A DNA stretch of 42,555 nucleotides, from contig JAQGPA010000172.1 in NCBI GenBank assembly GCA_028293325.1, positions 1 to 42,555 of the forward strand, given 5' to 3'. This stretch comes from Pedosphaera sp. Its GTDB lineage: Bacteria; Verrucomicrobiota; Verrucomicrobiia; Limisphaerales; Pedosphaeraceae. A program made the translations under genes and the position numbers. The notes below the pieces were generated by a model. The model did not search any database, was not told the DNA's origin, and worked only from the letters and a program-made list of their open reading frames with translations. Positions 16,726 through 25,766 of the stretch are shown here, piece after piece; position 1 is the stretch's first letter; each line of letters opens with the position of its first letter.

Positions 16726-18078
16726 ATGACAAAACGGTTGCGCTGGCTGCTCGCCATTTTGCTCGTCGCAATTGCCGGCGGGCTGGCCTGGCGTGCCCTG
16801 GCTCCGCATGAGCCCGTTTACCGCGGAAAATCCTTGAGCGCCTGGTTGGAAAGCTACCCGGTCTTTAATGTCCCGGTTGAAGGTCAGGAGCAGCGGGCGA
16901 ATGAAGCAGTGCGTCACATGGGCACCAATGCCTTGCCGGCATTGCTGGCCATGGCGCAAACGAGGGATTCCCACTTTAAGAATAATCTGACCCAATTGCT
17001 TTCCAAACAATCCCTGATTGATTTTGACCCCACTCCGGCATTTGCCCAGCGCCGCCGCGCCGTCTATGGGTTCGACGCATTGGGTGCGACAGCCGAACCG
17101 GCCATTCCCAAACTGACCGAATTGCTCAACAATCCCGCTTTAGCCTACGAGGCTGCCGATGCACTGGCGAAAATAAGCCCCAAAGCCATCCCGCCATTAA
17201 TCGATGCCCTCACCAATCAAAATTTTAAGATCAGAGTTCTTGCCGCACGCGCTTTGGGAGTCGGCTTGGCAACAGATCTTTCAGCAGACGTCGCCACAAT
17301 TCCACGACTTGGCTCGAATCCCCACCTGGCCATTCTGGCACTGATCAGCGCCGCCCAGGATACCAATAAAAGTGTTCGGTTAATCGCCCTTTTCTCGCTT
17401 GGCAGAATCGCGCAGGAACCGGAGGTTGTTATCCCGGCTCTGCTCGCATTATTGAGTGCCGGTGATGCCGATTCCCGCAGTGGCGCCGCTCAAGCCCTTG
17501 CGCAGTTTGGAGAAAATGCCCGTCCCGCCATTCCTACTCTTATCAAATTACTCGGTAATCGGACTACGGTGGATAATGCCGCGATGGCTTTGGCGCGCAT
17601 TGGATGGGAAGGCGTCAGTCCCTTGACCGAGGCCCTGGCCAATCCGGACGGACGCGTGCGAGTTCGCGCCGCCCTGGCTTTGGGCAAATACATAAAACCC
17701 AATCCGGGTGAGGAGCCGGTGAAGCCCAGGACGCCGCAGGAAATTGACGCTGCGGCCCGCATCGCCATACCCGCCCTGTTGAATCGGCTCCAGGATCCCG
17801 ACCCCATGGTGCGTTCTTGGAGCGCCTGGTCTTTGGGCTGCTATGCCAGGGACCCGGAGTTGGTTGTCCCCGCCCTGAGCCAACTGCTCGCAAACCGTGA
17901 AATCCGCCCCCGCAGTTTTGCCATTATAGCTCTGCAACAATTCGGCACCAATGCTCAAAGCGCTGTTCCCATTCTACTGAATCTGCTTCAAGACAGCAGT
18001 TTTAATGTCCGTGAATCCACCACAAATGCCCTGAAGGCGATTGACCCGTCGGCCGCTGCCAAAGCGGGCGTGCAGTAA
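16726..18078 (+). CDS. Membrane-anchored HEAT-repeat protein
   Basis: This 450-residue protein starts with a basic n-region and one hydrophobic helix (MTKRLRWLLAILLVAIAGG), either a signal anchor or an uncleaved signal peptide. About eight or nine HEAT/PBS-lyase-type alpha repeats follow. Recurrent helices such as AIPKLTELLNN, VIPALLALLSAGD, AIPTLIKLLGN, AIPALLNRLQD and AVPILLNLLQD are spaced roughly 35-45 residues apart. Such solenoids bind other proteins and no catalytic residues are visible. I chose the ATG at 16726 because the extra 40 residues from 16606 look random and would bury the signal helix. The likely location is the periplasm, attached to the inner membrane. It stands alone, 200 bases upstream of the protease gene. 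Confidence 0.8.
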   Translation: MTKRLRWLLAILLVAIAGGLAWRALAPHEPVYRGKSLSAWLESYPVFNVPVEGQEQRANEAVRHMGTNALPALLAMAQTRDSHFKNNLTQLLSKQSLIDFDPTPAFAQRRRAVYGFDALGATAEPAIPKLTELLNNPALAYEAADALAKISPKAIPPLIDALTNQNFKIRVLAARALGVGLATDLSADVATIPRLGSNPHLAILALISAAQDTNKSVRLIALFSLGRIAQEPEVVIPALLALLSAGDADSRSGAAQALAQFGENARPAIPTLIKLLGNRTTVDNAAMALARIGWEGVSPLTEALANPDGRVRVRAALALGKYIKPNPGEEPVKPRTPQEIDAAARIAIPALLNRLQDPDPMVRSWSAWSLGCYARDPELVVPALSQLLANREIRPRSFAIIALQQFGTNAQSAVPILLNLLQDSSFNVRESTTNALKAIDPSAAAKAGVQ

Positions 18079-18278
18079 AAACCAACTCTCCACAAAAGCC
18101 GGATAATAAAAATTAGCGTGCTTACACTCGGGGCTCGTTATACATTCGCCATGCTTGATGAATGGAATTAAGGCGAATGCCCGGAATCGTACGACTCTAG
18201 TAAATACCCCGTTTTGCCGTGTAAATGGCCCCCGCTGGCGATTCCCCGCGGATGCGCTATGCTTAGGCACTAAATACT

Positions 18279-19781
18279 ATGAAAATTGCTGATTTTTACC
18301 TGCTGTCGATTCTGGCTGCCGCCCTCGTCATTGCGCCATTGACCGGCCATACCGCCCCGCCAGCAGCAGCCAAACCAAATCCGAATCTCGACCTGGCCCG
18401 GCAACTGAACCAGGCTTTCGTGGAAGTTGCCGAAGAAGTTTCTCCTGCCGTCGTCGTTATTACCGTCACTCAGAAAGCCTCCCCCACCCCCAGCTTCACG
18501 CCCGGACAGGATGGCTCGGAAGATAACAGCGAAGATCCCATGGACCACATTCCGCCGGAGTTTCGCCGCTTCTTCCGCCAACAGGAAAAATCTCCTGAAC
18601 CCACCCGCGGCCAGGGTTCCGGCATTATCATTCGCAAAGACGGTTATATTTTGACCAATCGACACGTCGTAGATGATGCCGAAAAAATTGAAGTTCGCCT
18701 CAAAGATGGCCGCACCTTTAAAGCAGAGGTGCGTGGCGTCGATGCCCCTTCGGATGTGGCGGTGATTAAAATCGATGCCACCGAACTGCCCGTCGCCATT
18801 TTGGCCGACTCTTCCAAGACCCGGGTTGGCGAATTCGCCATTGCCATTGGCGCGCCTTTCGCTCTCGATTATAGCGTGACTTTCGGCCACGTCAGCGCCA
18901 AGGACCGTTCCAATATTCTGCAGGACGACCCCGAGAGCAACGCGATGACCGACCAGAATTTCATCCAGACCGACGCGAACATTAACCCCGGTAACAGCGG
19001 CGGGCCCCTGATTAACATCAACGGTGAAGTGATCGGCATTAACACACTCATTCGTGGATTGCACACGGGCATCGGTTTCGCCATCCCGATTAATATGGCC
19101 CGCGAAGTGGCGGATAAACTCATCACGGAGGGCAAGTTCACACGCGCCTGGCTGGGCATCCGTATTGTCTCCCTGCGTGAATATCCCGTTTACCGCGACC
19201 TCGTCAGGAACGTGCAGGACGGCGTGGTGGTGCGGGAAATCGTCCCAAACGGCCCTGCCGCAAAGGCCAACCTGCAACCTGCCGATGTCATCACGGCCAT
19301 TGACGGCAAGTCCGTCATCACTGCGCAACAGTTGAAGGATGAAATTCGCACCAAAGCCGTGGGTCAGAATGTAAATCTGGATGTCGTGCGCATGGGCAAG
19401 CCCGCCAAGGTGGTGCTCAAGCCCGGCGAATGGGTGGATAAAAATCTTGCCGCCAACACCAAAGGCAGCGGCGCGACCGAGGGCAACTCCGCCGCCGACC
19501 TCGGCTTCTCTGTCAAAGCGCTCACCCGCGATCTGGCAAATCAATATGGTGTGGAACTGGTCGAGGGTGTGATTATCACGAGCGTTGATAAAACCGGTCT
19601 GGCCGCCAATAACGGCATTAAGCCGGGGGACATCATTACCTCGGTCAATCAACAGCCTGTCACGAATCCCAAACAGTTTCGCGATGTCATCAAGAGCATG
19701 GACGTCAAGAAAGGTGTCATCATCAATCTCCTCAGTGAAGGCACCGCCAAATTCGAAATCCTCAAGGACGGCGCGGACTAG
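18279..19781 (+). CDS. Periplasmic serine protease of the HtrA/DegP (Do) family
   Basis: HtrA/Deg proteases degrade or refold damaged envelope proteins. This 500-residue protein has a signal peptide (about 1-25) and then a trypsin-like domain with the full triad: H129 (ILTNRHVV), D159 (APSDVAVI) and S240 (NPGNSGGPL). Two PDZ domains follow at about 265-365 and 395-495. The Q-linker/LA loop contains the acidic stretch EDNSEDPMDH and the RRFFRQ motif typical of Do-like proteins. The length and two PDZ domains fit DegP/DegQ. The start at 18279 is the only one that gives a signal peptide. A TATGCT at about 18255-18260 might be a -10 box, but no convincing -35 accompanies it. Confidence 0.93.
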   Translation: MKIADFYLLSILAAALVIAPLTGHTAPPAAAKPNPNLDLARQLNQAFVEVAEEVSPAVVVITVTQKASPTPSFTPGQDGSEDNSEDPMDHIPPEFRRFFRQQEKSPEPTRGQGSGIIIRKDGYILTNRHVVDDAEKIEVRLKDGRTFKAEVRGVDAPSDVAVIKIDATELPVAILADSSKTRVGEFAIAIGAPFALDYSVTFGHVSAKDRSNILQDDPESNAMTDQNFIQTDANINPGNSGGPLININGEVIGINTLIRGLHTGIGFAIPINMAREVADKLITEGKFTRAWLGIRIVSLREYPVYRDLVRNVQDGVVVREIVPNGPAAKANLQPADVITAIDGKSVITAQQLKDEIRTKAVGQNVNLDVVRMGKPAKVVLKPGEWVDKNLAANTKGSGATEGNSAADLGFSVKALTRDLANQYGVELVEGVIITSVDKTGLAANNGIKPGDIITSVNQQPVTNPKQFRDVIKSMDVKKGVIINLLSEGTAKFEILKDGAD

Positions 19782-19907
19782 GCGCTCGTGCTTTGAGAAA
19801 ATCCCCGGTGCGGTGCGGCAAAGTTAATCTGGCATCCCTGCCCGCGACCGGATTTATACTGGCCGTTTCCAATTGCAGTTTGCTCCATACTGAGCTACTT
19901 AACTCGC

Positions 19908-20960
19908 ATGCGATTTATCGGCAGCGTCATTGAAAAGTTGCAAAGGCATCCCAAACGGATTGTCTTTCCCGAAGGCACGGAGCCACGCGTGTTGCAAGCC
20001 GCGCGCCAGTTCTATTCGCTGCGCCTCGGCGTACCGATCCTGCTCGGCAATCGCACTAAAATCAAGGAAGCCGCTCAAAGCCTCAACGTGTCGCTCGAAG
20101 GCGTCCGCATTATCAATCCCATTGAGAGCGAAGACTTGGACAGCTTCGTGCGCCGGTTCGAGACCTTGCGCCGCTTCAAGGGTCTTAAAACTCAGGAAGC
20201 GCGCGACGCCATGCTGCTCCCCAATTATTACGGCGCCATGATGGTGGCCATGCATCAGGCGGATGGCATGGTCTCCGGCACCAGCCAGATCACAGGCAGC
20301 GTCCTGCGTCCCCTGTTCCAAATCATCAAAGTCGCCCCCACCACCACCACGGCTTCAAGTTGCATGGTGATGGAGGTGGAAGACACGCGCTTCGGTGAAA
20401 ATGGCATTCTGTTCATGGCCGATTGCGGCGTCATTCCCGAGCCGACAGTCGATCAACTGGCCGACATCGCCGTTTCCACCGCCCAACTCGCACGGCAGAT
20501 CGTGGGCACCCGCCCGCGCGTCGCTTTGCTTTCGTTTTCCACCAAGGGCAGCGCGTCGCATCCTTCCATCGGCCGGGTGCAAGCTGCCACTGCCATGGCC
20601 GTCAAAAAGGCGCAGGAACAAAAAGTGGAGGCGGATTTCGATGGCGAACTCCAGGTGGACGCCGCGTTGATTCCCGAAATTGCCATGCGCAAACTTCCCG
20701 ATAGCAAGGTCGGCGGACGCGCCACCGTATTAATCTTTCCGGATCTTAATTCCGGCAACATCGCCAGCAAACTCATCCAGCACGTTGCCCGCGCCAATGC
20801 CTACGGCCAGATACTGCTCGGCTTGGATCGCCCCGCCGCCGATGTCTCCCGCGGTTCCAATGCCCATGATATTTTGGGCGTCGCCGCCATCATCGGCCTG
20901 CAGGCCATTGAATACACCAAACTCTATCCCGGAGCGGGCGGCAAGTTGCCCGGCGAATAA
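19908..20960 (+). CDS. pta: Phosphate acetyltransferase (short, catalytic-domain-only form)
   Basis: Pta interconverts acetyl-CoA plus phosphate with acetyl phosphate plus CoA in the acetate overflow pathway. The 350 residues correspond to the PTA_PTB catalytic domain alone. Visible features are RIVFPEGTEPRVLQAA at the start, the substrate-site region DGMVSGTSQITGSVLRP, FMADCGVIPEPT, LLSFSTKGSASHP and the C-terminal LIFPDLNSGNIA and NAHDILGVAAI. E. coli Pta has an extra N-terminal P-loop/DRTGG half; here that half is encoded by the next gene. No ackA is in the window. No strong ribosome-binding site precedes the ATG. Confidence 0.93.
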   Translation: MRFIGSVIEKLQRHPKRIVFPEGTEPRVLQAARQFYSLRLGVPILLGNRTKIKEAAQSLNVSLEGVRIINPIESEDLDSFVRRFETLRRFKGLKTQEARDAMLLPNYYGAMMVAMHQADGMVSGTSQITGSVLRPLFQIIKVAPTTTTASSCMVMEVEDTRFGENGILFMADCGVIPEPTVDQLADIAVSTAQLARQIVGTRPRVALLSFSTKGSASHPSIGRVQAATAMAVKKAQEQKVEADFDGELQVDAALIPEIAMRKLPDSKVGGRATVLIFPDLNSGNIASKLIQHVARANAYGQILLGLDRPAADVSRGSNAHDILGVAAIIGLQAIEYTKLYPGAGGKLPGE

Positions 20961-21038
20961 TCCCATCCGCCGCGCCACCGTGAAAAGTTTTCCCTCCCTG
21001 CTTTCGCCAATCATAATGTCCGACCGGTTCCCAATCCA

Positions 21039-22145
21039 ATGGCCCGCCTGATGAATCACACCACGCCGCGCGTCTTTATTGCCGCCACCCGCCAAAACGA
21101 CGGCAAGACCACCACGTCGCTCGGCCTGATCGCCGCCCTGCAGCAGTTCTATCCGCGCATCGGTTACATCAAGCCGGTCGGCCAGCGTTTTGTCGAAATC
21201 GAGGAACAAAAAATTGACGAAGACACCGTGCTCATGGACAGTGTGTTTCGCCTCAATTGCCCGCTGGTGGACATGAGCCCGATTGCCGTCGAACCGGATT
21301 TCACCCGCAAATATCTGCAATCCTCCAATAACGAGGCGTTGGTGAAGAAAATTCAGAAGGCTTTCGACCGCGTCGCCTGGGAAAAGGATTTTGTTTTATG
21401 CGAAGGCTCTGGCCACGCGGGTGTCGGTTCGGTTTTTGATTTGTCCAACGCCCAAGTCGCCAAGATCCTCGGCGCCAAGGCCGTTATCGTGACCCAGGGC
21501 GGCATCGGCAAACCGATTGATGAAGTTGCCCTGAACCAGGCATTGTTTGAAAAGGAGGGCGTCGAAATCATCGGCGTTATCCTGAACAAGGTGCACGGCG
21601 CCAAAATGGATTTCATCACCGAGTTCGCCCGGCGCGGCCTTAAACGTAAAGGCCTTGAGTTGTTGGGCGTCATCCCGCATCAAAGCGTTCTCTCCAGCCC
21701 GACCGTTGAGTTGATTCGCGATGAACTGAATGCGGAAATGCTCAACCAAACCGATGGCCTCCACAACCTGGTGGTGGATGTGGCCGTGGGCGCCATGGGA
21801 GCCCACAATGCCATGAGCTTTTTCAAGGCCGGCGTGCTTTTGATTACTCCCGGCGACCGTGAGGACATCATCCTTGCGGCCTGCACGAGTCTTGATGGCC
21901 AAAGCGGCGAAACGATGGCGGGCATCGTCCTGACCGGCAACTTGCGACCGAGCGCCAGCGTGCTCAAAGTCATTCGCGCCATGCCCATTCCCGTCCTCCT
22001 CTCGCCGGAAGACAGTTATCAAGTCGCCTCCAAGGTCCATGACTTAACGGTCAAGACCCGCCCCGGTGATACGAAAAAAATTACGCTTATTCGCGACCTG
22101 ATCGCCAAAAACGTCGATGTCAAAAAAATCCTGCAACTGATCTAA
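21039..22145 (+). CDS. P-loop (BioD-like) plus DRTGG domain protein, separate Pta N-terminal half
   Basis: This 368-residue protein matches the N-terminal half of long phosphate acetyltransferases. A dethiobiotin-synthetase-like P-loop lies near residues 15-25 (ATRQNDGKTTTSLGL), with the BioD/CobQ-type segment LCEGSGHAGVGSVFDLSNAQ. A DRTGG domain (about 225-335) includes ITPGDREDIILAA. In E. coli Pta these parts modulate activity and oligomer state. The gene starts 78 bases after pta, and hisC begins 1 base after its stop, so all three are probably cotranscribed. ATGs at 21039 and 21051 are both possible. It is likely a regulatory partner of the short Pta, but that is inferred from domain content and adjacency. 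Confidence 0.82.
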   Translation: MARLMNHTTPRVFIAATRQNDGKTTTSLGLIAALQQFYPRIGYIKPVGQRFVEIEEQKIDEDTVLMDSVFRLNCPLVDMSPIAVEPDFTRKYLQSSNNEALVKKIQKAFDRVAWEKDFVLCEGSGHAGVGSVFDLSNAQVAKILGAKAVIVTQGGIGKPIDEVALNQALFEKEGVEIIGVILNKVHGAKMDFITEFARRGLKRKGLELLGVIPHQSVLSSPTVELIRDELNAEMLNQTDGLHNLVVDVAVGAMGAHNAMSFFKAGVLLITPGDREDIILAACTSLDGQSGETMAGIVLTGNLRPSASVLKVIRAMPIPVLLSPEDSYQVASKVHDLTVKTRPGDTKKITLIRDLIAKNVDVKKILQLI

Positions 22146-22146
22146 C

Positions 22147-23259
22147 ATGCCTTTCTCCCTGCCACTCAATCCCGCGCTGGCGAACGTGCCGGTTTATCTG
22201 CCTGGCCGGCCCATTGAAGAGGTCGCGCGTGAACTCGGGCTGCCGGCCACCGACATCATCAAGCTGGCCTCAAATGAAAACCCGCTCGGCCCCTCGCCTG
22301 CCGCTCTCGCCGCCATGCAGCGGGCGGTTGCCCAGTTACACCTTTATCCGGATGGCAATGCCTTTTACCTCAAACGAAAGCTCGCTGATAAACTCGGTGT
22401 TGAACCGGCCAACATCATTCTCGGCAACGGCTCCAATGAAATCATCGAGTTTGTTGGTCATGCCATGATGCGGCCCGGCGTGGATGTCATTATCTCGCAG
22501 TATGCCTTTGCACTGTATGAGATTGTCACGCGCTTGTTCGGCGCCAATCCCATCATCGTGCCCGCGCAAGACTACGGTCATGACCTGCCGGCCATGATTC
22601 AGGCCATTACTCCGCAAACTCGCGTCGTCTATGTCGCCAATCCCAACAACCCCACCGGCACGCTGGCTCCCCGCTCCGACGTCGTCCAGTTAATCAACGA
22701 AGTCCCGGCCAACGTTATGCTCGTCATGGACGAGGCCTATATCGAATTTCTCAACGACCCGGTGGACCTGGTCCCGCTGATTCGCACGGGCACGAAACCA
22801 AATCTGCTCATCATGCGAACCTTTTCCAAAATCTTTGGCCTCGCGGGGCTGAGGCTCGGCTATGGCATCGGCCACCCGGATTTGATCGCGGCCTTGGAAA
22901 AAGTTCGCCAGCCCTTCAACATCAATTCCATCGCTCAAGCCGGTGCCCTTGCGGCTCTGGATGACGTCGAACACGTGCACCGCACTCGCGTTAACAATGC
23001 GCAAGGCATGCAATTTTTTGAGCAAAACTTTCAGCAAATGGGCTTCGAATTCATCCGCTCCGCCGCCAATTTTTTGCTCGTACGAGTCGGCAATGGACAG
23101 CGCGTTTTCAATGATCTCCAAAAACTGGGCGTCATCGTCCGGCCCATGGGTGGCTATCAAATGCCGGAATGGATTCGTATTTCCGTCGGCACCGCCAAGG
23201 AAAATGCCCGGTGTTTGGCCGCTTTGCAGCAGATTCTCCCGCCGCCACCGGCGAAGTGA
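22147..23259 (+). CDS. hisC: Histidinol-phosphate aminotransferase
   Basis: HisC transfers an amino group from glutamate to imidazole-acetol phosphate in histidine synthesis and uses PLP. The 370-residue fold type I aminotransferase shows LASNENPLGPSP, the NPNNPTGT motif (165-172), MDEAYIEF (194-201) and the Schiff-base lysine K228 in RTFSKIFGLAGLRLGYG. The start codon is 1 base after the stop of the previous gene, which argues for translational coupling. Other his genes are not nearby. Related aminotransferases of aromatic or aspartate type share this pattern, so substrate specificity rests on overall resemblance. Confidence 0.9.
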   Translation: MPFSLPLNPALANVPVYLPGRPIEEVARELGLPATDIIKLASNENPLGPSPAALAAMQRAVAQLHLYPDGNAFYLKRKLADKLGVEPANIILGNGSNEIIEFVGHAMMRPGVDVIISQYAFALYEIVTRLFGANPIIVPAQDYGHDLPAMIQAITPQTRVVYVANPNNPTGTLAPRSDVVQLINEVPANVMLVMDEAYIEFLNDPVDLVPLIRTGTKPNLLIMRTFSKIFGLAGLRLGYGIGHPDLIAALEKVRQPFNINSIAQAGALAALDDVEHVHRTRVNNAQGMQFFEQNFQQMGFEFIRSAANFLLVRVGNGQRVFNDLQKLGVIVRPMGGYQMPEWIRISVGTAKENARCLAALQQILPPPPAK

Positions 23260-23336
23260 CCGTAAATTAAAGTTGAATCCCGCTGAAAAGTGACTACTTA
23301 TCAAGCAAAGCAGTAACTAACTGATCAGAAATTAAA

Positions 23337-24620
23337 GTGAAACCCACTGACCTGCGGGGCATCCTGCAATACATTCCGCGCTTCCGGGAAAAAACGTTCA
23401 TCATCAGCGTGGACGGCGCCATCGTCACCGATGAAAATTTCGGCAACATCCTGCTGGACGTGGCGGTGCTCCGCTCGCTGAATATCCGGGTCGTGCTCGC
23501 GCACGGCGCCGCCGCCCAGGTCAAGGCGCTCGCCGATGAGCAGCATGTCAAGGCTTCCGACCTCGAAGGCAGCGGCATCACCGACGCTGAGACCTTGAAG
23601 CTCGCGCTGACGGCCGCCAATCGCCTGACCCACGAGATTCTTGAAGGCCTTTCCGCCAATGACCTGCGCGCCGCCAGCAGCAATGCCATCATTGCCCATC
23701 CCCTCGGCATCATTCAGGGCCAGGACCATCTTTTTACCGGCAAGGTGGAGCGCGTGGACGTGGAACTCCTGCAAACTCTCCTCTCGCAGGGCATCGTTCC
23801 CGTCATTCCGCCGCTCGGGTTTGACGGCGACGGTAAAACCTACCGTGTCAATTCCGATGGCGTCGCCGTGGCGGTTGCCGAAGCCCTCAAGGCCACCAAA
23901 TTAATTTTTATCACCACCAACGACGGCTTGATTTATCAGGGCGAACTTATCCGCCAGATGCTCGTCGCGGATTTGAATGCCTTGATGCAAAAGACCGGCT
24001 TCTCCCCCGAAATGGTCTCCAAGGCGCGTCACGCGGTGGCGGCCTGCACCGCCGGCGTCCAGCGCGTTCACATCATCAATGGACGGGTGGACGAAGGTTT
24101 GCTGGCGGAAGTTTTTTCCAATGAAGGCATTGGCACCTTGATTTACGCCAACGAATATCAGCAGGTCCGCCCCGCCAAGAAAAAGGACATTCGCAGCATC
24201 CAGGTGTTGACCAAGAATTCCGTGGAAAGCGCTGAGCTGGTCAAACGCACCCGCGCCATGATCGAGAAGCAGTTGAACGATTATTATATTTTTGAAATCG
24301 ACCGAAACCCGGTCGCCTGCGTGGCCTTGCACGTTTACCCGGAATTCAAAAAGGGTGAACTCGCCTGTCTCTATGTGAGTCCCTCCCATGAAAATCAGGG
24401 CATCGGTCAGAAACTGATTCAATATGTGGAGAACAAGGCGCGCGAGATGGGCCTGAACGAGTTGCTCACGTTATCCACACAGGCGTTTACCTATTTCCAA
24501 TCCAAGGGCGGTTTCCATGAAGGCACTCCGGATGATTTGCCGCCCCTCCGGCGGGAAAAATACGACCAGAGCGGTCGTAACTCCAAGGTGTTGGTAAAAA
24601 AATTCACCAAACCCGCATAG
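23337..24620 (+). CDS. argA: Amino-acid N-acetyltransferase (N-acetylglutamate synthase)
   Basis: ArgA makes N-acetylglutamate, the first step of arginine synthesis. This 427-residue protein has the classic two-domain form: an amino-acid-kinase-like domain (about 1-285; FIISVDGAIVTDENF, VVLAHGAAAQV, YRVNSDGVAVAVAEAL) and a GNAT acetyltransferase domain (about 290-427) with the acetyl-CoA motif SHENQGIGQKLIQY. The length is close to E. coli ArgA (443). Translation starts at GTG 23337, giving the expected opening; no Shine-Dalgarno is evident. It follows hisC by 77 bases on the same strand. Confidence 0.93.
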   Translation: MKPTDLRGILQYIPRFREKTFIISVDGAIVTDENFGNILLDVAVLRSLNIRVVLAHGAAAQVKALADEQHVKASDLEGSGITDAETLKLALTAANRLTHEILEGLSANDLRAASSNAIIAHPLGIIQGQDHLFTGKVERVDVELLQTLLSQGIVPVIPPLGFDGDGKTYRVNSDGVAVAVAEALKATKLIFITTNDGLIYQGELIRQMLVADLNALMQKTGFSPEMVSKARHAVAACTAGVQRVHIINGRVDEGLLAEVFSNEGIGTLIYANEYQQVRPAKKKDIRSIQVLTKNSVESAELVKRTRAMIEKQLNDYYIFEIDRNPVACVALHVYPEFKKGELACLYVSPSHENQGIGQKLIQYVENKAREMGLNELLTLSTQAFTYFQSKGGFHEGTPDDLPPLRREKYDQSGRNSKVLVKKFTKPA

Positions 24621-24644
24621 CACGACGTTTTAGCAGGCTAAGTT

Positions 24645-25214
24645 GTGAATGCTTACCAAAAACTTCCTGCTGCTTTTCTTCGCGCCTGCCGGCAACAAGG
24701 CCTGCTCCCCACCCGCTTTGTTCTCGTCGTGAATATCGCGCGGCAAACGACCTGCCTTTTCGAACAGGCCCGCTTCAGTTCCACGACCGGCTGTGCGCCC
24801 CGCTATCAACTCCGCCAACAATTTCGTTGCTCCACCTCCAAATTCGGCATCGGCCAAATTGCCAATTCCCAATGCACGCCACTCGGCCTGCACTGCATCG
24901 CCGAAAAGATTGGCGGCGGCTGGCCGGTCGGCGCTGTGTTCCGCGGCCGGCGCATGGTTGGCTTCACCTGGCAAGGCCTGCCGCTCGCACCCATCGCCAA
25001 TCGCATCCTTTGGCTCGATGGCTTGGAACCGGGCTTCAACCGCGGCGGCAATGTGGACTCCCATGCTCGCTACATCTACATCCACGGCACGGGCGACGAA
25101 CCGACCCTCAGCCGCCCCGCCTCACACGGTTGCATCCACCTTGCCGCGCAGGATCTGCTGCCGCTCTATGATCGCCTGCCCTCCGGCACAATGGTTTGGA
25201 TCATGCGCTCCTAG
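24645..25214 (+). CDS. L,D-transpeptidase catalytic (YkuD) domain protein
   Basis: YkuD-fold enzymes cross-link or attach proteins to peptidoglycan through L,D-bonds. This 189-residue protein carries the signature near its C terminus: H147 in YIYIHGTGDE, then RPASHGCIHL with H161 and nucleophile C163. The N-terminal part (LPTRFVLVVNIARQTTCLFE) is the first strand pair of the domain. No signal peptide or membrane helix is visible, which is odd for a periplasmic enzyme. A missed upstream start seems unlikely because argA ends just 24 bases before. Many small single-domain YkuD proteins of this type occur in Verrucomicrobia and Proteobacteria (ErfK/YbiS/YcfS/YnhG-like). Confidence 0.85.
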   Translation: MNAYQKLPAAFLRACRQQGLLPTRFVLVVNIARQTTCLFEQARFSSTTGCAPRYQLRQQFRCSTSKFGIGQIANSQCTPLGLHCIAEKIGGGWPVGAVFRGRRMVGFTWQGLPLAPIANRILWLDGLEPGFNRGGNVDSHARYIYIHGTGDEPTLSRPASHGCIHLAAQDLLPLYDRLPSGTMVWIMRS

Positions 25215-25259
25215 CGCAGTTCGCTTGACAGCGCATCCAACTTGCACGATAAAAATAAC

Positions 25260-25640
25260 GTGTTCGTCCGCTTTGGCCATGTGCTGTTGATTGTCGCGCT
25301 CCTCTGTGCGACCGGCACGCATTGGATGCTCCTACAATCCGTCGCCTGGGCCGGCATGCTCGCGAACAACGCGCGAACCGCTTCGCTTCACGTTGCCATT
25401 GAAAATACATTCGACGGCAAACATCCCTGCCCGCTCTGCAAACAAATCGCCCAGGGAAAACAATCGGAACGCAAATCCGATCTCCAGAGCGACCTGAAGA
25501 AACTGGAATTTGTTAATGCGCCCTTGGTCCTCTCGATTTTTCCTCCCACGCAATTCAGCTTCCTGACTGACCAGACGGTTTCGGCTTTTCTGTTCAGTGA
25601 AGCGCCTCCGGTTCCCCCGCCTCGAAGCCTCGCGGCTTGA
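25260..25640 (+). CDS. Small exported or membrane protein with HPCPLCK motif
   Basis: This 126-residue hypothetical protein (GTG 25260; a TTG at 25242 is an alternative) has an N-terminal hydrophobic helix (HVLLIVALLCATG). It also carries the motif FDGKHPCPLCKQIAQGK, whose two cysteines and histidine resemble a metal-binding site, and a Pro-rich C terminus. I recall similar THW...VAW...HPC.LCK proteins in Verrucomicrobia but know no function. It is followed 126 bases later by an outer-membrane barrel gene whose mature end also begins with a CxxC, so the two may form a metal-related unit. That link is an inference from position and cysteine motifs only. Confidence 0.65.
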   Translation: MFVRFGHVLLIVALLCATGTHWMLLQSVAWAGMLANNARTASLHVAIENTFDGKHPCPLCKQIAQGKQSERKSDLQSDLKKLEFVNAPLVLSIFPPTQFSFLTDQTVSAFLFSEAPPVPPPRSLAA

Positions 25641-25766
25641 TTCCCTTCGTTCGTGACCTTCGGCTCGACGTGTGTTTGCACGCCTGAATTGCTGGTCTGT
25701 TTATCTGATTTTCCATTTTTTGTAATTGCGAGAAGCATTGAGCCTTCTCCTAACTTTGGAGTTTTA

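Noticed and set aside
18143..18179. Inverted repeat CATTCGCC/GGCGAATG between the HEAT-repeat and HtrA genes
   Set aside because: It has a 21-base loop and no U tract. It could be chance, and no operator or terminator function can be supported.
18270..19652. Long 460-residue open frame on the minus strand opposite the HtrA gene
   Set aside because: It is the mirror of a high-GC coding gene. The translation is Gly/Asn/Val-rich with no domain, while the plus strand has a complete HtrA with its catalytic triad.
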